Under the pieces are notes generated by a model. The model ran no database searches and was not told the origin of the DNA. It saw only the letters and a program-made list of their open reading frames with translations. The translations under genes and the position numbers were made by a program. Shown one piece after another: positions 16,620 through 26,207 of a stretch of DNA of 64,000 nucleotides (the first letter of the stretch is position 1; each line of letters opens with the position of its first letter). This stretch comes from Scandinavium sp036409475 (lineage in GTDB: Bacteria; Pseudomonadota; Gammaproteobacteria; Enterobacterales; Enterobacteriaceae): positions 9,906-73,905 of the forward strand of contig NZ_JAYRCK010000028.1 in assembly GCF_036409475.1 (NCBI RefSeq), given 5' to 3'.

Positions 16620-17594
16620 TCAATTACGCCGTTCGGCCTGATGCTCTTTCTTCATGGCATACATGCGTTTATCCACCGCGCGCAGCCAGCTGGTCAGGTT
16701 GGTGATATCGTCGTGATTGAACTCCGTCACGCCCCACGAAAACGCCAGTTTCCAGGGCTTACCCGAGGTGAGGTTCCATGCGTCGGCCTCTTCCACCAGA
16801 TGCTGCATCGCAATCCATGCGCCGCTTTCATCGGTATCGGAAAACAGAATACCGAACTCATCGCCACCGTGGCGTACCAGCAAATCGGTATCGCGAAAAG
16901 CTTTGGTCAGCAATTGCGCCATTTGCCTGAGGGCGACATCGCCTTCGGCATGCCCGAAGCGATCGTTTATCTCCTTGAACCTGTCGAGATCCAGCCAACC
17001 GAGCGTTAAAGGTTCCGCCCGTCGACGAGCAGAGGAAATGGCGAAGTTAGCCAGATGCTCGAAGCCGCGACGGTTTAATAGCCCGGTAAGCACATCGGTC
17101 GTAGCCTCAGCAATGGTTTCAAATTCATCTTCGACAATGGCTGCCAGATCTTTCAGCACCGCCACATCGTCGTCGGTGAAAGTGCGTTTATCATGATCGA
17201 GCAAGCAGAACGAACCGACCATCGCGCCATCAGGAAGGCGCAGCGGATAGCCTGCATAAAAGCGGATATGCGGCTCGCCCGTCACCAAAGGATTGTCGCT
17301 AAAACGCGCGTCGTTTCTGGCATCCGGCACCAACAACGGCGTTTCGTTGAGAATAACATGGCCGCAAAACGAAATATCGCGCGGCAGTGATGCGTAGCGC
17401 AGGCCATTACAGGACTTGAACACCAGCGATTCTTCATCCACCAGGCTCACCATGGCCATCGGGACATTAAACAAACGACGCGCCAGGCGAGTCAGGCGAT
17501 CGAAGCGCGTCGGATCGCCTGCATCGAGAATGCCCGACTCACGTAACGAGGCCAGCCGCTGGGTTTCATTTTCAGGATGGTCAGGACTCTTCAT
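16620..17594 (-). CDS. GAF-GGDEF diguanylate cyclase
   Basis: 324 residues, cytoplasmic. An N-terminal GAF sensor domain (about 25-155, with SFCGHVILNETPLLVPDA) is joined to a GGDEF domain. The active site is intact (GGDEF, 243-247) and the product-inhibition I-site RDTD (234-237) sits five residues before it, so the enzyme should make cyclic di-GMP and be feedback inhibited. DVLTGLLNRRGF marks the start of the catalytic domain. It lies downstream of dgcF on the same strand. The GAF ligand is unknown. E. coli K-12 lacks a gene here. Confidence 0.92.
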   Translation of the reverse strand: MKSPDHPENETQRLASLRESGILDAGDPTRFDRLTRLARRLFNVPMAMVSLVDEESLVFKSCNGLRYASLPRDISFCGHVILNETPLLVPDARNDARFSDNPLVTGEPHIRFYAGYPLRLPDGAMVGSFCLLDHDKRTFTDDDVAVLKDLAAIVEDEFETIAEATTDVLTGLLNRRGFEHLANFAISSARRRAEPLTLGWLDLDRFKEINDRFGHAEGDVALRQMAQLLTKAFRDTDLLVRHGGDEFGILFSDTDESGAWIAMQHLVEEADAWNLTSGKPWKLAFSWGVTEFNHDDITNLTSWLRAVDKRMYAMKKEHQAERRN

Positions 17595-17650
17595 AGCGTC
17601 TCCTCTTGCCGAATAATGAATAGCTTAGCCTGGATTTTTGAGGGAAAGGC

Positions 17651-17815
17651 TTAATGGGCGTAGATTTGGGTTTTACCGCGCTTTTTGGTTTCGTAGAGCG
17701 CGTCATCGGCGGCTTTCAGCCAGGCGGCGACACTTTCTATCTCTGGTCGGGCGCTGGATGGGTGAATGCTTTCGCTTAATTTCTCACCTAAAAAGGTGAC
17801 ATTGTCACCTATGCA
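17651..17815 (-). pseudogene. C-terminal fragment of a third GGDEF protein
   Basis: In frame with, and directly after, the dgcF stop codon, 54 codons encode ...SVAAWLKAADDALYETKKRG followed by KTQIYAH. This is the last helix of a GGDEF domain, and it duplicates the end already present in dgcF and its neighbour. There is no start codon or active site. A palindrome AGGTGACA-T-TGTCACCT (17794-17810) lies at its beginning. It is probably what is left of a tandem cyclase gene or of a dgcF duplication. Confidence 0.7.
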
Positions 17816-19252
17816 TCATGAAGGCGCTGACTCCAGCAGCCCTTCTTCCGCCAGCACTTTGGCACAGGTTATGTTACGCCCGGCCTTTTTAGCCCGATAG
17901 AGATACTCATCGGCTTCCACCAGCAATTCATTGAAGGCATCAATCATGGCTTTGTTACCGACACTGCCGCTGCCCATTCCGATGCTGACTGTCACCCGCA
18001 GCGGCTGCTGTCGCCACTGGAAAACATAATCCTCAACGCGGCAGCGAATTTTCTCTGCCAGCTGATAACCATGGAGCGGATCCTCTGTTTTGGCGGCAAC
18101 GGCAAACTCTTCACCACCCATTCTCGCCACCAGCCCTTGCTCACCCACGGCGTCATGCACCTGTCGAGCAAACGCCGCCAGCACATAATCGCCGCACTCG
18201 TGCCCGTGGCTGTCATTCACGCTTTTAAAGAAATCGATATCGATCAACATGACCGTCAGGTTCTGGTCAGGGTTGCCCGGTTGATTTTTTAACGCTTCGT
18301 ACAAGCCAGAACGGGAATAAACACGAGTCAAAAAATCGAAGTCTGCACGCAGCGATACCTGGCGAATCAGATTATTAATGGCCGCCACACTTGTAGACAC
18401 AATAACCGGGCTAATAGCCAGCGTGGCAATGCCCAGACGCGTAGAAAACAGTTGCGCAGTATGCAACGGCCCGGAAACGGCAAGATTGATAACCGAGTTA
18501 GCAACCAGAATAATTTCGCTCGCACCGGTAATCAGCGTCAGCAAACAGGTGACCGGCAAAGGATAACGAATGGCACACCAGATAAGCGCCGGCAACGGGA
18601 ATGCCAGACTTCCCGCCCCGCCCACGGCGATGGAAGCCAACACAGAAAGCACCAGCGTGAAAATGGGCAAAAGCTGTTTCCAGCGGATACCGGTGAGTTG
18701 ATGCGGCATCGTCAGTGTCATCACACACGGCAGGATTAGCACGCCGGTAGAGAACTGTTCGCTAAACCAATCCGCAAGCAGCGGCATAAAGGTTTGCCTG
18801 TCGATACCTACCGACCCCAAAGCCCCAATCAGGGCGCAAAAGACAGCGGACACAAGGCAATAGTAAAAAAGTCGGAGCGCATTAATCGGGCCAGGATCGC
18901 GCCCGGCCTGTCGTTTATCGCGCATCACTAACTGCGCCACCATGATAATAAACACCATGTTCGAGGCGTTAATCACCAGCGAGGCCAGCCCCCACTGAGT
19001 GGTCATTACGTCATACAACAGCATCGCACCGTAACAAATGACGTAATAGTGGATTCGGTTGAGCCAGATATAGCGAGCGAATATCGCCGCCATCACCGCA
19101 TTCAGCGGCCAGAATAAGGAAAGCTCCTGCACCATACGCAGTATCGCGCCAATCGCATAAAACAGCGTGGTGATAATAAACAGAACAAGTGCATTACGCA
19201 GGGCGTGCGCTTCGCTAAAAAGAGTGAAACGAGGAACGGAAATCGAACGCAT
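17816..19252 (-). CDS. dgcF: Membrane-bound diguanylate cyclase, YneF type
   Basis: 478 residues. About the first 290 form a MASE1-like sensor with roughly eight transmembrane helices (for example LVLFIITTLFYAIGAIL and LILPCVMTLTM). The GGDEF domain follows, starting at DFDFLTRVYSRSGLYEAL with active site GGEEF in VARMGGEEFAVAA. No RxxD inhibition site precedes it, so feedback control by c-di-GMP through the I-site is not expected. Position between uxaB and glsB matches yneF (dgcF) of E. coli. The sensed signal is unknown. Confidence 0.9.
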   Translation of the reverse strand: MRSISVPRFTLFSEAHALRNALVLFIITTLFYAIGAILRMVQELSLFWPLNAVMAAIFARYIWLNRIHYYVICYGAMLLYDVMTTQWGLASLVINASNMVFIIMVAQLVMRDKRQAGRDPGPINALRLFYYCLVSAVFCALIGALGSVGIDRQTFMPLLADWFSEQFSTGVLILPCVMTLTMPHQLTGIRWKQLLPIFTLVLSVLASIAVGGAGSLAFPLPALIWCAIRYPLPVTCLLTLITGASEIILVANSVINLAVSGPLHTAQLFSTRLGIATLAISPVIVSTSVAAINNLIRQVSLRADFDFLTRVYSRSGLYEALKNQPGNPDQNLTVMLIDIDFFKSVNDSHGHECGDYVLAAFARQVHDAVGEQGLVARMGGEEFAVAAKTEDPLHGYQLAEKIRCRVEDYVFQWRQQPLRVTVSIGMGSGSVGNKAMIDAFNELLVEADEYLYRAKKAGRNITCAKVLAEEGLLESAPS

Positions 19253-19408
19253 TAATTATCTTTCCATATAATCGCAGATGGCAATTATTTCGAGACTTGA
19301 GGGACAATGATCGCTAACTGTATCTACTATTGATCACAATGCGCGTATTCACAATTCGCCTTGTTACTTATTTGCAAAATCAGCCAGTGATGAATCACTC
19401 TTGCCCTA

Positions 19409-20335
19409 TCAGTAGACGGAACGCCCCAGTCGCTGAGTCAGTTTCTCCAGCGAGGCGATCCCCGCCAGTGAGTTCCCAGCCTCATCCAGTTGCGGGCTCC
19501 AGACGGCAATCACCATCTCATGGGGCACAATCGCAACAATCCCGCCGCCCACACCCGATTTCGCGGGCAACCCGACACGCCAGGCAAACTCCCCGGCATT
19601 CTGATACATCCCGCTGGTCGCCATTAACGCGTTCACCTGCCGTGCCTGTAACGGCGTAATGACGGGCTGATCGCGTTGCGGAAACTGCCCCTGATTCGCC
19701 AGGAACAGAAAGGTCTGCGCCAGCTCGGAGCAGCTCATCTTCAGCGCGCAATAATGGAAATAGTTTTGCAGGACAGTGGTCACGTCATTATGGAAATTGC
19801 CAAAGGACTTCATCAGCCAGGCAATCGCGGCGTTACGCGCGGCATTTTCAAACTCCGAACGAGCCACTACGGCGTCGTAGGCAATGTCATCCACACCCGA
19901 AAGGTTACGTACAATTTCCAGCATACGCTGGCGCGGCGCACTCAAACGGCTTTGCAGCATATCGCAGACCACCAACGCGCCCGCATTGATGAAGGGATTA
20001 CGCGGAATCCCCTGTTCGATTTCCAGCTGCAATAAAGAGTTGAAGGGTTGGCCGGAGGGATCTTTTCTGACGCGCTGCCAGATTTCCTCTTCCGGATAAT
20101 GGTTCATCGCCACTACCAGGCTGAGCACCTTGGAAATCGACTGAATCGAGAAACGCTCATCGGCGTCGCCGGCACGAAAATGCTGACCGTCAACGGTACT
20201 GATAGCAATCCCCAGCTTGCTGCCATCCACACACGCCAGTGCCGGAATATAATCGGCGACTTTGCCGCTCCCTATCAACGGCTGAACTTCTGCTAACACA
20301 GATTCCAGCATGCTGTTATCGATGACCGTTACCAC
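19409..20335 (-). CDS. glsB: Glutaminase 2
   Basis: Glutamine to glutamate plus ammonia, a serine-dependent beta-lactamase-fold enzyme. I start at the GTG at 20335: AAGGAG lies 5 bases upstream, and the resulting VVTVIDNSMLE aligns residue for residue with E. coli GlsB, giving exactly 308 residues. S66 and K69 in RFSIQSISKV are the catalytic pair; the NPFINAGALVVCDML and VGLPAKSGVGGGIVAIVP blocks are family signatures. The gene lies directly before sad on the minus strand with 90 bp between, as in E. coli (yneH-yneI). Confidence 0.95.
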   Translation of the reverse strand: MVTVIDNSMLESVLAEVQPLIGSGKVADYIPALACVDGSKLGIAISTVDGQHFRAGDADERFSIQSISKVLSLVVAMNHYPEEEIWQRVRKDPSGQPFNSLLQLEIEQGIPRNPFINAGALVVCDMLQSRLSAPRQRMLEIVRNLSGVDDIAYDAVVARSEFENAARNAAIAWLMKSFGNFHNDVTTVLQNYFHYCALKMSCSELAQTFLFLANQGQFPQRDQPVITPLQARQVNALMATSGMYQNAGEFAWRVGLPAKSGVGGGIVAIVPHEMVIAVWSPQLDEAGNSLAGIASLEKLTQRLGRSVY

Positions 20336-20424
20336 TTTCACTCCTTGCCCGCAGGCCAAATTCGGCCTGCGAGTATACCAGCGTCAGGCTGGCAGACGAA
20401 ATAGCGCCCCGAAGGGCGGAAGGA

Positions 20425-21810
20425 TTAGTGGCGATCCTTCCACACGGTCTGAATATTACAGAACTCGTGCAGACCAAAGTGCGACAGCTCGCGCCCGAAG
20501 CCGCTCTTCTTCACGCCGCCAAAGGCCACGCGGGCATCGGAGGCGCTGTAACCGTTGATAAACACCCCGCCGCATTCCAGCTCATCGGCAAAGCGCTGAG
20601 CAAGTTTTTCATCTGCCGTATAAACCGTGGCGGACAAACCAAAATCGCTGTCGTTCGCCAGCGCCAGGGCATGGTCAGCATCACGGGCAACGGTAATAGC
20701 AGCAACCGGACCAAACATTTCCTGACGGAAGGCGGTCATTTTCGGAGTGACATTCCCCAGCACGGTGGCAGCGTAGTAGTTGCCTTTGCCGGAAATTTTC
20801 TCGCCGCCCAGCAGCAACGTTGCGCCTTCTTCGAGCGTGGCGGTGACCTGGTCGTGCAGTTCATCACGCAGATCGTAACGCGCCATTGGGCCGAGGTAGT
20901 TTTGCTCATCTTCCGGGTTGCCCATTTTCAGTTTGGCCGCTGCCGCCACAAACTTCTCGGTAAAGGCGTCTGCAATGCCCGCTTCCACGATAAAGCGTTT
21001 TGCCGCCGCACACACTTGCCCGGTGTTCTGGTAACGCCCGATGACCGCCGCTTTCACCGCTTCATCCAGGTCGGCATCGTTCAGCACGATAAACGGATCT
21101 GAGCCGCCAAGCTCCAGCACGCATTTTTTCAGCGCCGCGCCTGCCTGTGCGCCGATGGCTTTACCTGCACGCATACTGCCTGTCAGCGTTACCGCCGCAA
21201 TGCGTGTATCGTTGATCATCTGCGAAACACCATCGTTGGTGGCATTGACCCAACCGAATACGCCTGCTGGTACGCCCGCCTCGGTGAATATCTTGCCGAT
21301 AAGCCCGGCGCTGCCCATAACGTTTGGCGCATGTTTTAGCAGGTAGCTGTTTCCGGCCAACAGAATAGGCACTGCACCACGCATGACCTGCCACAGTGGG
21401 AAGTTCCACGGCATCACGGCCATGATTGGCCCCAACGGACGGTACTCGATAACCGCTTTTTGATTTTCAACCTGAGTGGCTTCAGTGGAAAGCATTGCCG
21501 GGCCATGTTCCGCATACCAGTCGCAAAGATTGGCAGATTTGGTCACTTCACCGCGAGCCTGAGCGACAGGCTTACCGATTTCGCGGCTGATCAGCAGCGC
21601 CATTTCTTCCGCATGCTGGCGTAACACATTGCCAACGTTGCGCAGCGCATCGGCGCGCTCAGCCACAGAGCGTTTCTTCCACTGACGAAAACCTTCGTCA
21701 GCCAGCGCCACAGCCTGATTGACCTCTTCCGTCGTGGCCCACGGCAGCGCAGACTGGGTTTCCCCCGTGGCCGGGTTCAGGGAAATAGCGTGGGTTGCAG
21801 GTGATGTCAT
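20425..21810 (-). CDS. sad: NAD-dependent succinate semialdehyde dehydrogenase
   Basis: 461 residues from MTSPATHAISLNP (start 21810), one fewer than E. coli Sad; the longer frame adds residues without homology. It oxidises succinate semialdehyde to succinate at the end of putrescine/GABA breakdown. The general base is E233 (LELGG) and the nucleophile C267 (GQVCAAAKRF). It is divergent from the LysR gene ptrR. A small hairpin CGCCC-CGAA-GGGCG (20405-20418) after the stop may terminate it. Confidence 0.95.
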   Translation of the reverse strand: MTSPATHAISLNPATGETQSALPWATTEEVNQAVALADEGFRQWKKRSVAERADALRNVGNVLRQHAEEMALLISREIGKPVAQARGEVTKSANLCDWYAEHGPAMLSTEATQVENQKAVIEYRPLGPIMAVMPWNFPLWQVMRGAVPILLAGNSYLLKHAPNVMGSAGLIGKIFTEAGVPAGVFGWVNATNDGVSQMINDTRIAAVTLTGSMRAGKAIGAQAGAALKKCVLELGGSDPFIVLNDADLDEAVKAAVIGRYQNTGQVCAAAKRFIVEAGIADAFTEKFVAAAAKLKMGNPEDEQNYLGPMARYDLRDELHDQVTATLEEGATLLLGGEKISGKGNYYAATVLGNVTPKMTAFRQEMFGPVAAITVARDADHALALANDSDFGLSATVYTADEKLAQRFADELECGGVFINGYSASDARVAFGGVKKSGFGRELSHFGLHEFCNIQTVWKDRH

Positions 21811-21916
21811 GATTTTTTTCTCTCTCTTCACGAAGGCTATTGCCGGATATTGCCGCACTCTGCTATTTATGAAAAATGAATAATATTAACCACACCATTC
21901 ACGATACGAGAACAGT

Positions 21917-22795
21917 ATGGACTTGACTCAGCTTGAGATGTTCAACGCCGTCGCCCAGACGGGCAGCATTACCCAGGCCGCGCAGAAAGTGCACCGCGTA
22001 CCGTCAAACCTGACGACGCGTATCCGCCAACTGGAAGCCGACTTAGGTGTGGAACTCTTTATTCGCGAGAATCAGCGCCTGCGTTTGTCGCCTGCCGGTC
22101 ACAGCTTCCTGCGTTACAGTCAGCAAATCCTGGCGCTGGTCAATGAAGCCCGAATGGTCGTCGCCGGTGACGAACCGCAAGGCCTGTTTTCGCTCGGTTC
22201 GCTGGAAAGTACCGCGGCGGTGCGTATTCCGCCGACGCTGGCGTTGTATAACCAGCGTTATCCAAAGATCCAGTTCGATCTGGCGACCGGGCCGTCAGGC
22301 ACCATGATTGATGGTGTCCTTGAGGGCATGTTAAGCGCGGCGTTTGTGGATGGCCCGGTGATGCACCCCGGTCTGGAAGGCGTTCCGGTATATCAGGAAG
22401 AAATGATGATCGTGACGCCAAAAGGTCACCCGAAGGTCACCCGAGCCAGCGATGTTAACGGCACCAGCATCTACGCGTTTCGCGCGAACTGTTCCTATCG
22501 CCGACATTTCGAAAGCTGGTTCCATGCCGACAGAGCCACGCCAGGGCGCATTCACGAAATGGAGTCTTATCACGGCATGCTGGCCTGCGTGATTGCCGGT
22601 GCGGGACTGGCGATGATCCCACACAGTATGCTGGAAAGTATGCCCGGACATCATCAGGTGGACGCGTGGCCGCTGGCAGAAAAATGGCGCTGGCTGACCA
22701 CCTGGCTGGTCTGGCGCCGTGGCGCGATGACTCGTCAACTGGAAGCGTTTATTACCTTGCTGGATGAAAGCCCGAAAATCCCGGAACAGCCTTGA
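21917..22795 (+). CDS. ptrR: LysR-family regulator of putrescine use (YneJ)
   Basis: 292 residues with the LysR winged helix (LEMFNAVAQTGSITQAAQ, residues 6-23) and an effector-binding domain. In E. coli PtrR (YneJ) controls the neighbouring sad gene and other putrescine genes; the divergent arrangement with sad, with 106 bp between the starts, is the same here. Assignment rests on position and on sequence similarity to the E. coli protein as I remember it. Confidence 0.88.
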   Translation: MDLTQLEMFNAVAQTGSITQAAQKVHRVPSNLTTRIRQLEADLGVELFIRENQRLRLSPAGHSFLRYSQQILALVNEARMVVAGDEPQGLFSLGSLESTAAVRIPPTLALYNQRYPKIQFDLATGPSGTMIDGVLEGMLSAAFVDGPVMHPGLEGVPVYQEEMMIVTPKGHPKVTRASDVNGTSIYAFRANCSYRRHFESWFHADRATPGRIHEMESYHGMLACVIAGAGLAMIPHSMLESMPGHHQVDAWPLAEKWRWLTTWLVWRRGAMTRQLEAFITLLDESPKIPEQP

Positions 22796-22801
22796 TATGA
22801 A

Positions 22802-22822
22802 GAAGGCCATTCCGTGGCCTTC
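22802..22822 (+). terminator. Terminator after ptrR
   Basis: GAAGGCCA-TTCCG-TGGCCTTC, eight perfect base pairs, four bases after the stop. It may serve the convergent phzF remnant too. Confidence 0.7.
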
Positions 22823-22828
22823 ACTTAA

Positions 22829-23085
22829 CTATCGCAGCAGAATATTGCCCTGCATCCAGATCGTGGCTTTTCCGCTCATCAGCACACGGTTGTATCGCCC
22901 CCACGCGATGGAACCTGACGGGCAAGCATCCGGGTTTTCCCCAACTTTTTGCTCCAGTAAGGAATTAGCATGCTGTGCGCAGAACCGGTCACCGGATCTT
23001 CCCAGACGGCTTCACCGGGCGAGAAAAAGCGGCTGACAAAATCATACTCACCCGTCCCTTTCGCGGTAATAAACGCTACCGATGA
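22829..23085 (-). pseudogene. Decayed tandem copy of the phzF-like gene
   Basis: A minus-strand frame reads VAFITAKGTGEYDFVSRFFS, then EDPVTGSAHSMLIPYW, then, after a frameshift near 22905, MSGKATIWMQGNILLR and a stop. It repeats the last third of the adjacent intact gene, which has VCVTAPGENHDFVSRFF and EDPVTGSAHSMLIPYW at the same places. The intact gene ends by reading into this copy in a different frame. It is a tandem duplication whose second copy lost its 5' two thirds. Confidence 0.82.
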
Positions 23086-23848
23086 TGTAAGTGGTGGCCT
23101 GACCTGAAATCAACACGCGATCACCCTGCCATTCACAACGTAGATCGCCACCGCGAGCAGAAACCTGCCTTGCCTGCATCTTTGTCTTGCCGAGTTTTTC
23201 ACCCCAATAAGGGATCAGCATGCTGTGTGCAGAACCGGTCACCGGGTCTTCCGCTACGGATTCGCCCGGGCAGAAAAAGCGGCTGACAAAGTCATGGTTT
23301 TCACCTGGCGCCGTGACACAAACCATTTTGCCCAGCGGCAACATAGCGTGGATATCTGGGGTCAGCGCCTCCAGTTGCTGTTGAGTTTTCAGCACCACAA
23401 GGTAATCACGAGCGACGCGAATTTCCTGGTAAGTGTCTACCCCTAACGCGTCCAGCAACAGCACTGGCGGCTCTACTGTTTCCGTCGCCCAGGCAGGGAA
23501 ATTCAGCGTTAACCAGTCGCCGCTGCGGCTGACAATAAGTTCGCCGACAAAACGAGTCGAAAAGCGGATTTCAGCCTCAGGGTAATCGAGGTATTCGAAT
23601 ATCACATGCGCACTGGCGAGCGTGGCGTGTCCGCAGAGATTAATTTCCCCCTGCGTCGTGAACCAGCGCAGCTCAAAGCCACTGTCGGTACACACGAAGA
23701 AAGCGGTTTCTGATTGGTTATGCTCCTGCGCCATTTTCAGTAGCGTCTCATCCGGCAGCCACTCGAATAACGGGCAAACCGCGGCCGCATTTCCGCCAAA
23801 GGTACGGTCACTGAAGGCATCAACCATGTAAAACGGGATTTCCTGCAT
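23048..23848 (-). CDS. PhzF-family isomerase/epimerase
   Basis: 266 residues from Met 23848 (MQEIPFYMVDAF), the normal N-terminus of the family. The catalytic glutamate is E47 in NQSETAFF; GGNAAAVC and GEINLCGHATLASAH are the two halves of the PhzF signature. PhzF proteins are diaminopimelate-epimerase-fold isomerases; the substrate of this one is unknown. The last residues (SVYYRERDG) come from the junction with the decayed tandem copy, so the native C-terminus has been altered slightly. Confidence 0.88.
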   Translation of the reverse strand: MQEIPFYMVDAFSDRTFGGNAAAVCPLFEWLPDETLLKMAQEHNQSETAFFVCTDSGFELRWFTTQGEINLCGHATLASAHVIFEYLDYPEAEIRFSTRFVGELIVSRSGDWLTLNFPAWATETVEPPVLLLDALGVDTYQEIRVARDYLVVLKTQQQLEALTPDIHAMLPLGKMVCVTAPGENHDFVSRFFCPGESVAEDPVTGSAHSMLIPYWGEKLGKTKMQARQVSARGGDLRCEWQGDRVLISGQATTYIIGSVYYRERDG

Positions 23849-24090
23849 AGCCTTTATCCTTTTTTTATAACGACTTAGCAACATTAATACCTCGTTTCAG
23901 GAGAAATTACGAGCCAGTTTCCCGTTCCTGCCTCTGCTTTTTCAATGGCAGCCAATAAGTGCGCTCCTGGCCTCACCGTGTCATAAAGCTATTTTATGAG
24001 ATCTTCATCACAAAACGGTTGTGTTTTGAGCAGCGTTGGTTTTAAGATCGCCTTCTCTTCTCCTTTGACTCACCAACCCAGAATCTTTCT

Positions 24091-25284
24091 ATGACAACGA
24101 ACACGGTTTCACGCAAGGTCGCGTGGCTGCGGGTGGTCACTCTTGCCATTGCCGCATTCATCTTCAACACCACAGAATTCGTGCCAGTGGGGTTGCTGTC
24201 GGATATCGCCCACAGCTTTTCGATGGAAACCGCGCAAGTCGGGATCATGCTGACGATTTACGCCTGGGTGGTAGCGCTGATGTCGCTGCCCTTTATGCTG
24301 CTCACAAGCCAAATGGAACGGCGTAAGCTGTTGGTTGGTCTGTTCGTCCTGTTTATCGCCAGCCATGTGCTCTCGTTCCTTGCATGGAATTTCACCGTGC
24401 TGGTGATTAGCCGCATTGGTATCGCTTTCGCTCATGCGGTGTTCTGGTCGATTACCGCGTCGCTGGCGATTCGTCTTGCTCCTGCCGGTAAGCGTGCCCA
24501 GGCATTAAGTTTGATTGCCACAGGTACTGCGCTGGCAATGGTGCTGGGTTTACCCATTGGTCGCATCGTCGGGCAGTATTTCGGCTGGCGTACCACCTTC
24601 TTTATTATTGGTCTCGGCGCGTTAATCACGCTGGTTGCGCTGATCAAGCTGCTGCCGAAGCTGCCAAGTGAGCATTCTGGCTCTCTGAAAAGTTTGCCTG
24701 TGTTGTTCCGTCGCCCGGCGTTGATGTGCATTTACTTGCTCACCGTTGTGGTGGTGACCGCACATTACACCGCCTACAGCTACATCGAACCGTTCGTGAT
24801 GAACGTGGCGGGGTTTGATGCCAACTTCGCGACGCTGCTGCTTTTATTATTAGGCGGCGCGGGGATCGTGGGTTCGGTCATCTTCGGCAAGCTCGGCAAT
24901 CGTCATGCTTCCTCACTGGTGAGCAGTGCTATTGCGCTGTTGACGGTTTGCCTGGCAGCGCTGTTGCTGGCGGCAGAAAGCGAAATCAATCTCGCCATTC
25001 TGAGCATCGTCTGGGGCATTGCGATCATGATTATCGGCCTGGGCATGCAGGTGAAAGTACTCGCCCTTGCGCCAGATGCCACTGACGTCGCCATGGCGTT
25101 ATTCTCCGGCATCTTCAATATTGGGATCGGCGCGGGCGCGCTGGTAGGCAATCAGGTGAGTTTGCATTTCGATATGGCGGACATTGGCTATGTCGGCGCA
25201 GTGCCGGCAGTTGCGGCGTTAATCTGGTCGGTGGTTATTTTCCGCCGTTGGCCTGTTGCGTTGGAAGAGCAGGTACAGCACTAA
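24091..25284 (+). CDS. sotB: Sugar efflux transporter
   Basis: 397 residues, twelve predicted transmembrane helices of the major facilitator superfamily (DHA1 group). It exports arabinose, IPTG and related sugars in E. coli (ydeA/sotB). Recognisable parts are FNTTEFVPVGLLSDIA near the N-terminus, RIGIAFAHAVFWSITASLA and the central loop LPKLPSEHSGSLKSLP. The place next to marC, convergent with it, is the E. coli arrangement. Confidence 0.94.
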   Translation: MTTNTVSRKVAWLRVVTLAIAAFIFNTTEFVPVGLLSDIAHSFSMETAQVGIMLTIYAWVVALMSLPFMLLTSQMERRKLLVGLFVLFIASHVLSFLAWNFTVLVISRIGIAFAHAVFWSITASLAIRLAPAGKRAQALSLIATGTALAMVLGLPIGRIVGQYFGWRTTFFIIGLGALITLVALIKLLPKLPSEHSGSLKSLPVLFRRPALMCIYLLTVVVVTAHYTAYSYIEPFVMNVAGFDANFATLLLLLLGGAGIVGSVIFGKLGNRHASSLVSSAIALLTVCLAALLLAAESEINLAILSIVWGIAIMIIGLGMQVKVLALAPDATDVAMALFSGIFNIGIGAGALVGNQVSLHFDMADIGYVGAVPAVAALIWSVVIFRRWPVALEEQVQH

Positions 25285-25299
25285 GTTGGCAGGATGAAC

Positions 25300-25332
25300 G
25301 CCCGGTGGCGGCTACGCCTTACCGGGCCTACA
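25300..25332. repeat. REP element between sotB and marC
   Basis: GCCCGGTGGCGGCTACGCC followed by TTACCGGGCCTACA is a classical enterobacterial repetitive extragenic palindrome, set between two convergent genes. Confidence 0.85.
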
Positions 25333-25345
25333 GGATGGCAACAAA

Positions 25346-26014
25346 CTATGCGTGATAGGTCGTAATAATTTCCAGCACGCCATTGATAATAAACTGCACG
25401 CCCATACACACCAGCAGGAAGCCCATCAGGCGGGAAATCGCTTCGATACCGCCCTTTCCGACCAGGCGCATAATCGCCCCTGAACTGCGCAGGCATCCCC
25501 ACAAAATCACTGAGACTGCGAAGAAAATCAGTGGCGGTGCGACCCACACGACCCAATCGGGAAAGTTCACGCCGTGTTTCACGGTAGACGCCGAGCTGAT
25601 GATCATCGCAATCGTGCCTGGCCCTGCGGTACTCGGCATGGCTAGCGGCACAAAGGCGATATTCGCTGTCGGCTCATTTTCCAGCTCTTCCGACTTATGC
25701 GCGGCTTCCGGCGATTCATGCGCTTTCTGCTGTGGGAACAGCATGCGAAAACCAATGAAGGCCACAATCAAGCCACCCGCGATACGCAGCCCGGGAATCG
25801 AAATACCAAAGGTATTCATCACCACCTGACCGGCGTAATACGCGACCATCATAATGGCGAAGACATACACAGAGGCCATCAGCGACTGCCGATTACGCTC
25901 TGCGCTATTCATGTTGCCAGCAAGGCCGAGGAACAACGCGACGGTGGTTAACGGGTTGGCCAGCGGCAAAATCACCACCAGCCCAAGGCCAATGGCTTTA
26001 AACAAATCGAGCAT
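25346..26014 (-). CDS. marC: MarC inner-membrane protein
   Basis: 222 residues with six predicted transmembrane helices of the MarC/UPF0056 family (LVVILPLANPLTTVALFLGL, PLAMPSTAGPGTIAMIISSA). Its function is unknown; in E. coli it is divergent from marRAB but is not itself needed for multiple antibiotic resistance. The layout here is the same. Confidence 0.95.
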   Translation of the reverse strand: MLDLFKAIGLGLVVILPLANPLTTVALFLGLAGNMNSAERNRQSLMASVYVFAIMMVAYYAGQVVMNTFGISIPGLRIAGGLIVAFIGFRMLFPQQKAHESPEAAHKSEELENEPTANIAFVPLAMPSTAGPGTIAMIISSASTVKHGVNFPDWVVWVAPPLIFFAVSVILWGCLRSSGAIMRLVGKGGIEAISRLMGFLLVCMGVQFIINGVLEIITTYHA

Positions 26015-26173
26015 GAGGAAACACTCCTGTGAGAACGGTCATTGCCGGCAGAGTATAAGAGCATTCTTGTCAGGATTACCACGCCAAAGTGTTAGCCCTT
26101 TTTTCGTCCGTAAAGCTATAACGATCCGTTATCAATGGGTGCAGACAGCGTTAAAAAATGTGACGCGACTCAC

Positions 26174-26193
26174 TTTAGCAATTCGTGGCATAA
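26174..26193 (+). promoter_or_regulatory. Marbox upstream of marRAB
   Basis: TTTAGCAATTCGTGGCATAA lies 14 bp before the marR -35 box and corresponds to the E. coli marbox that binds MarA, SoxS and Rob. Confidence 0.75.
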
Positions 26194-26207
26194 GCTTATT
26201 CATTCGG

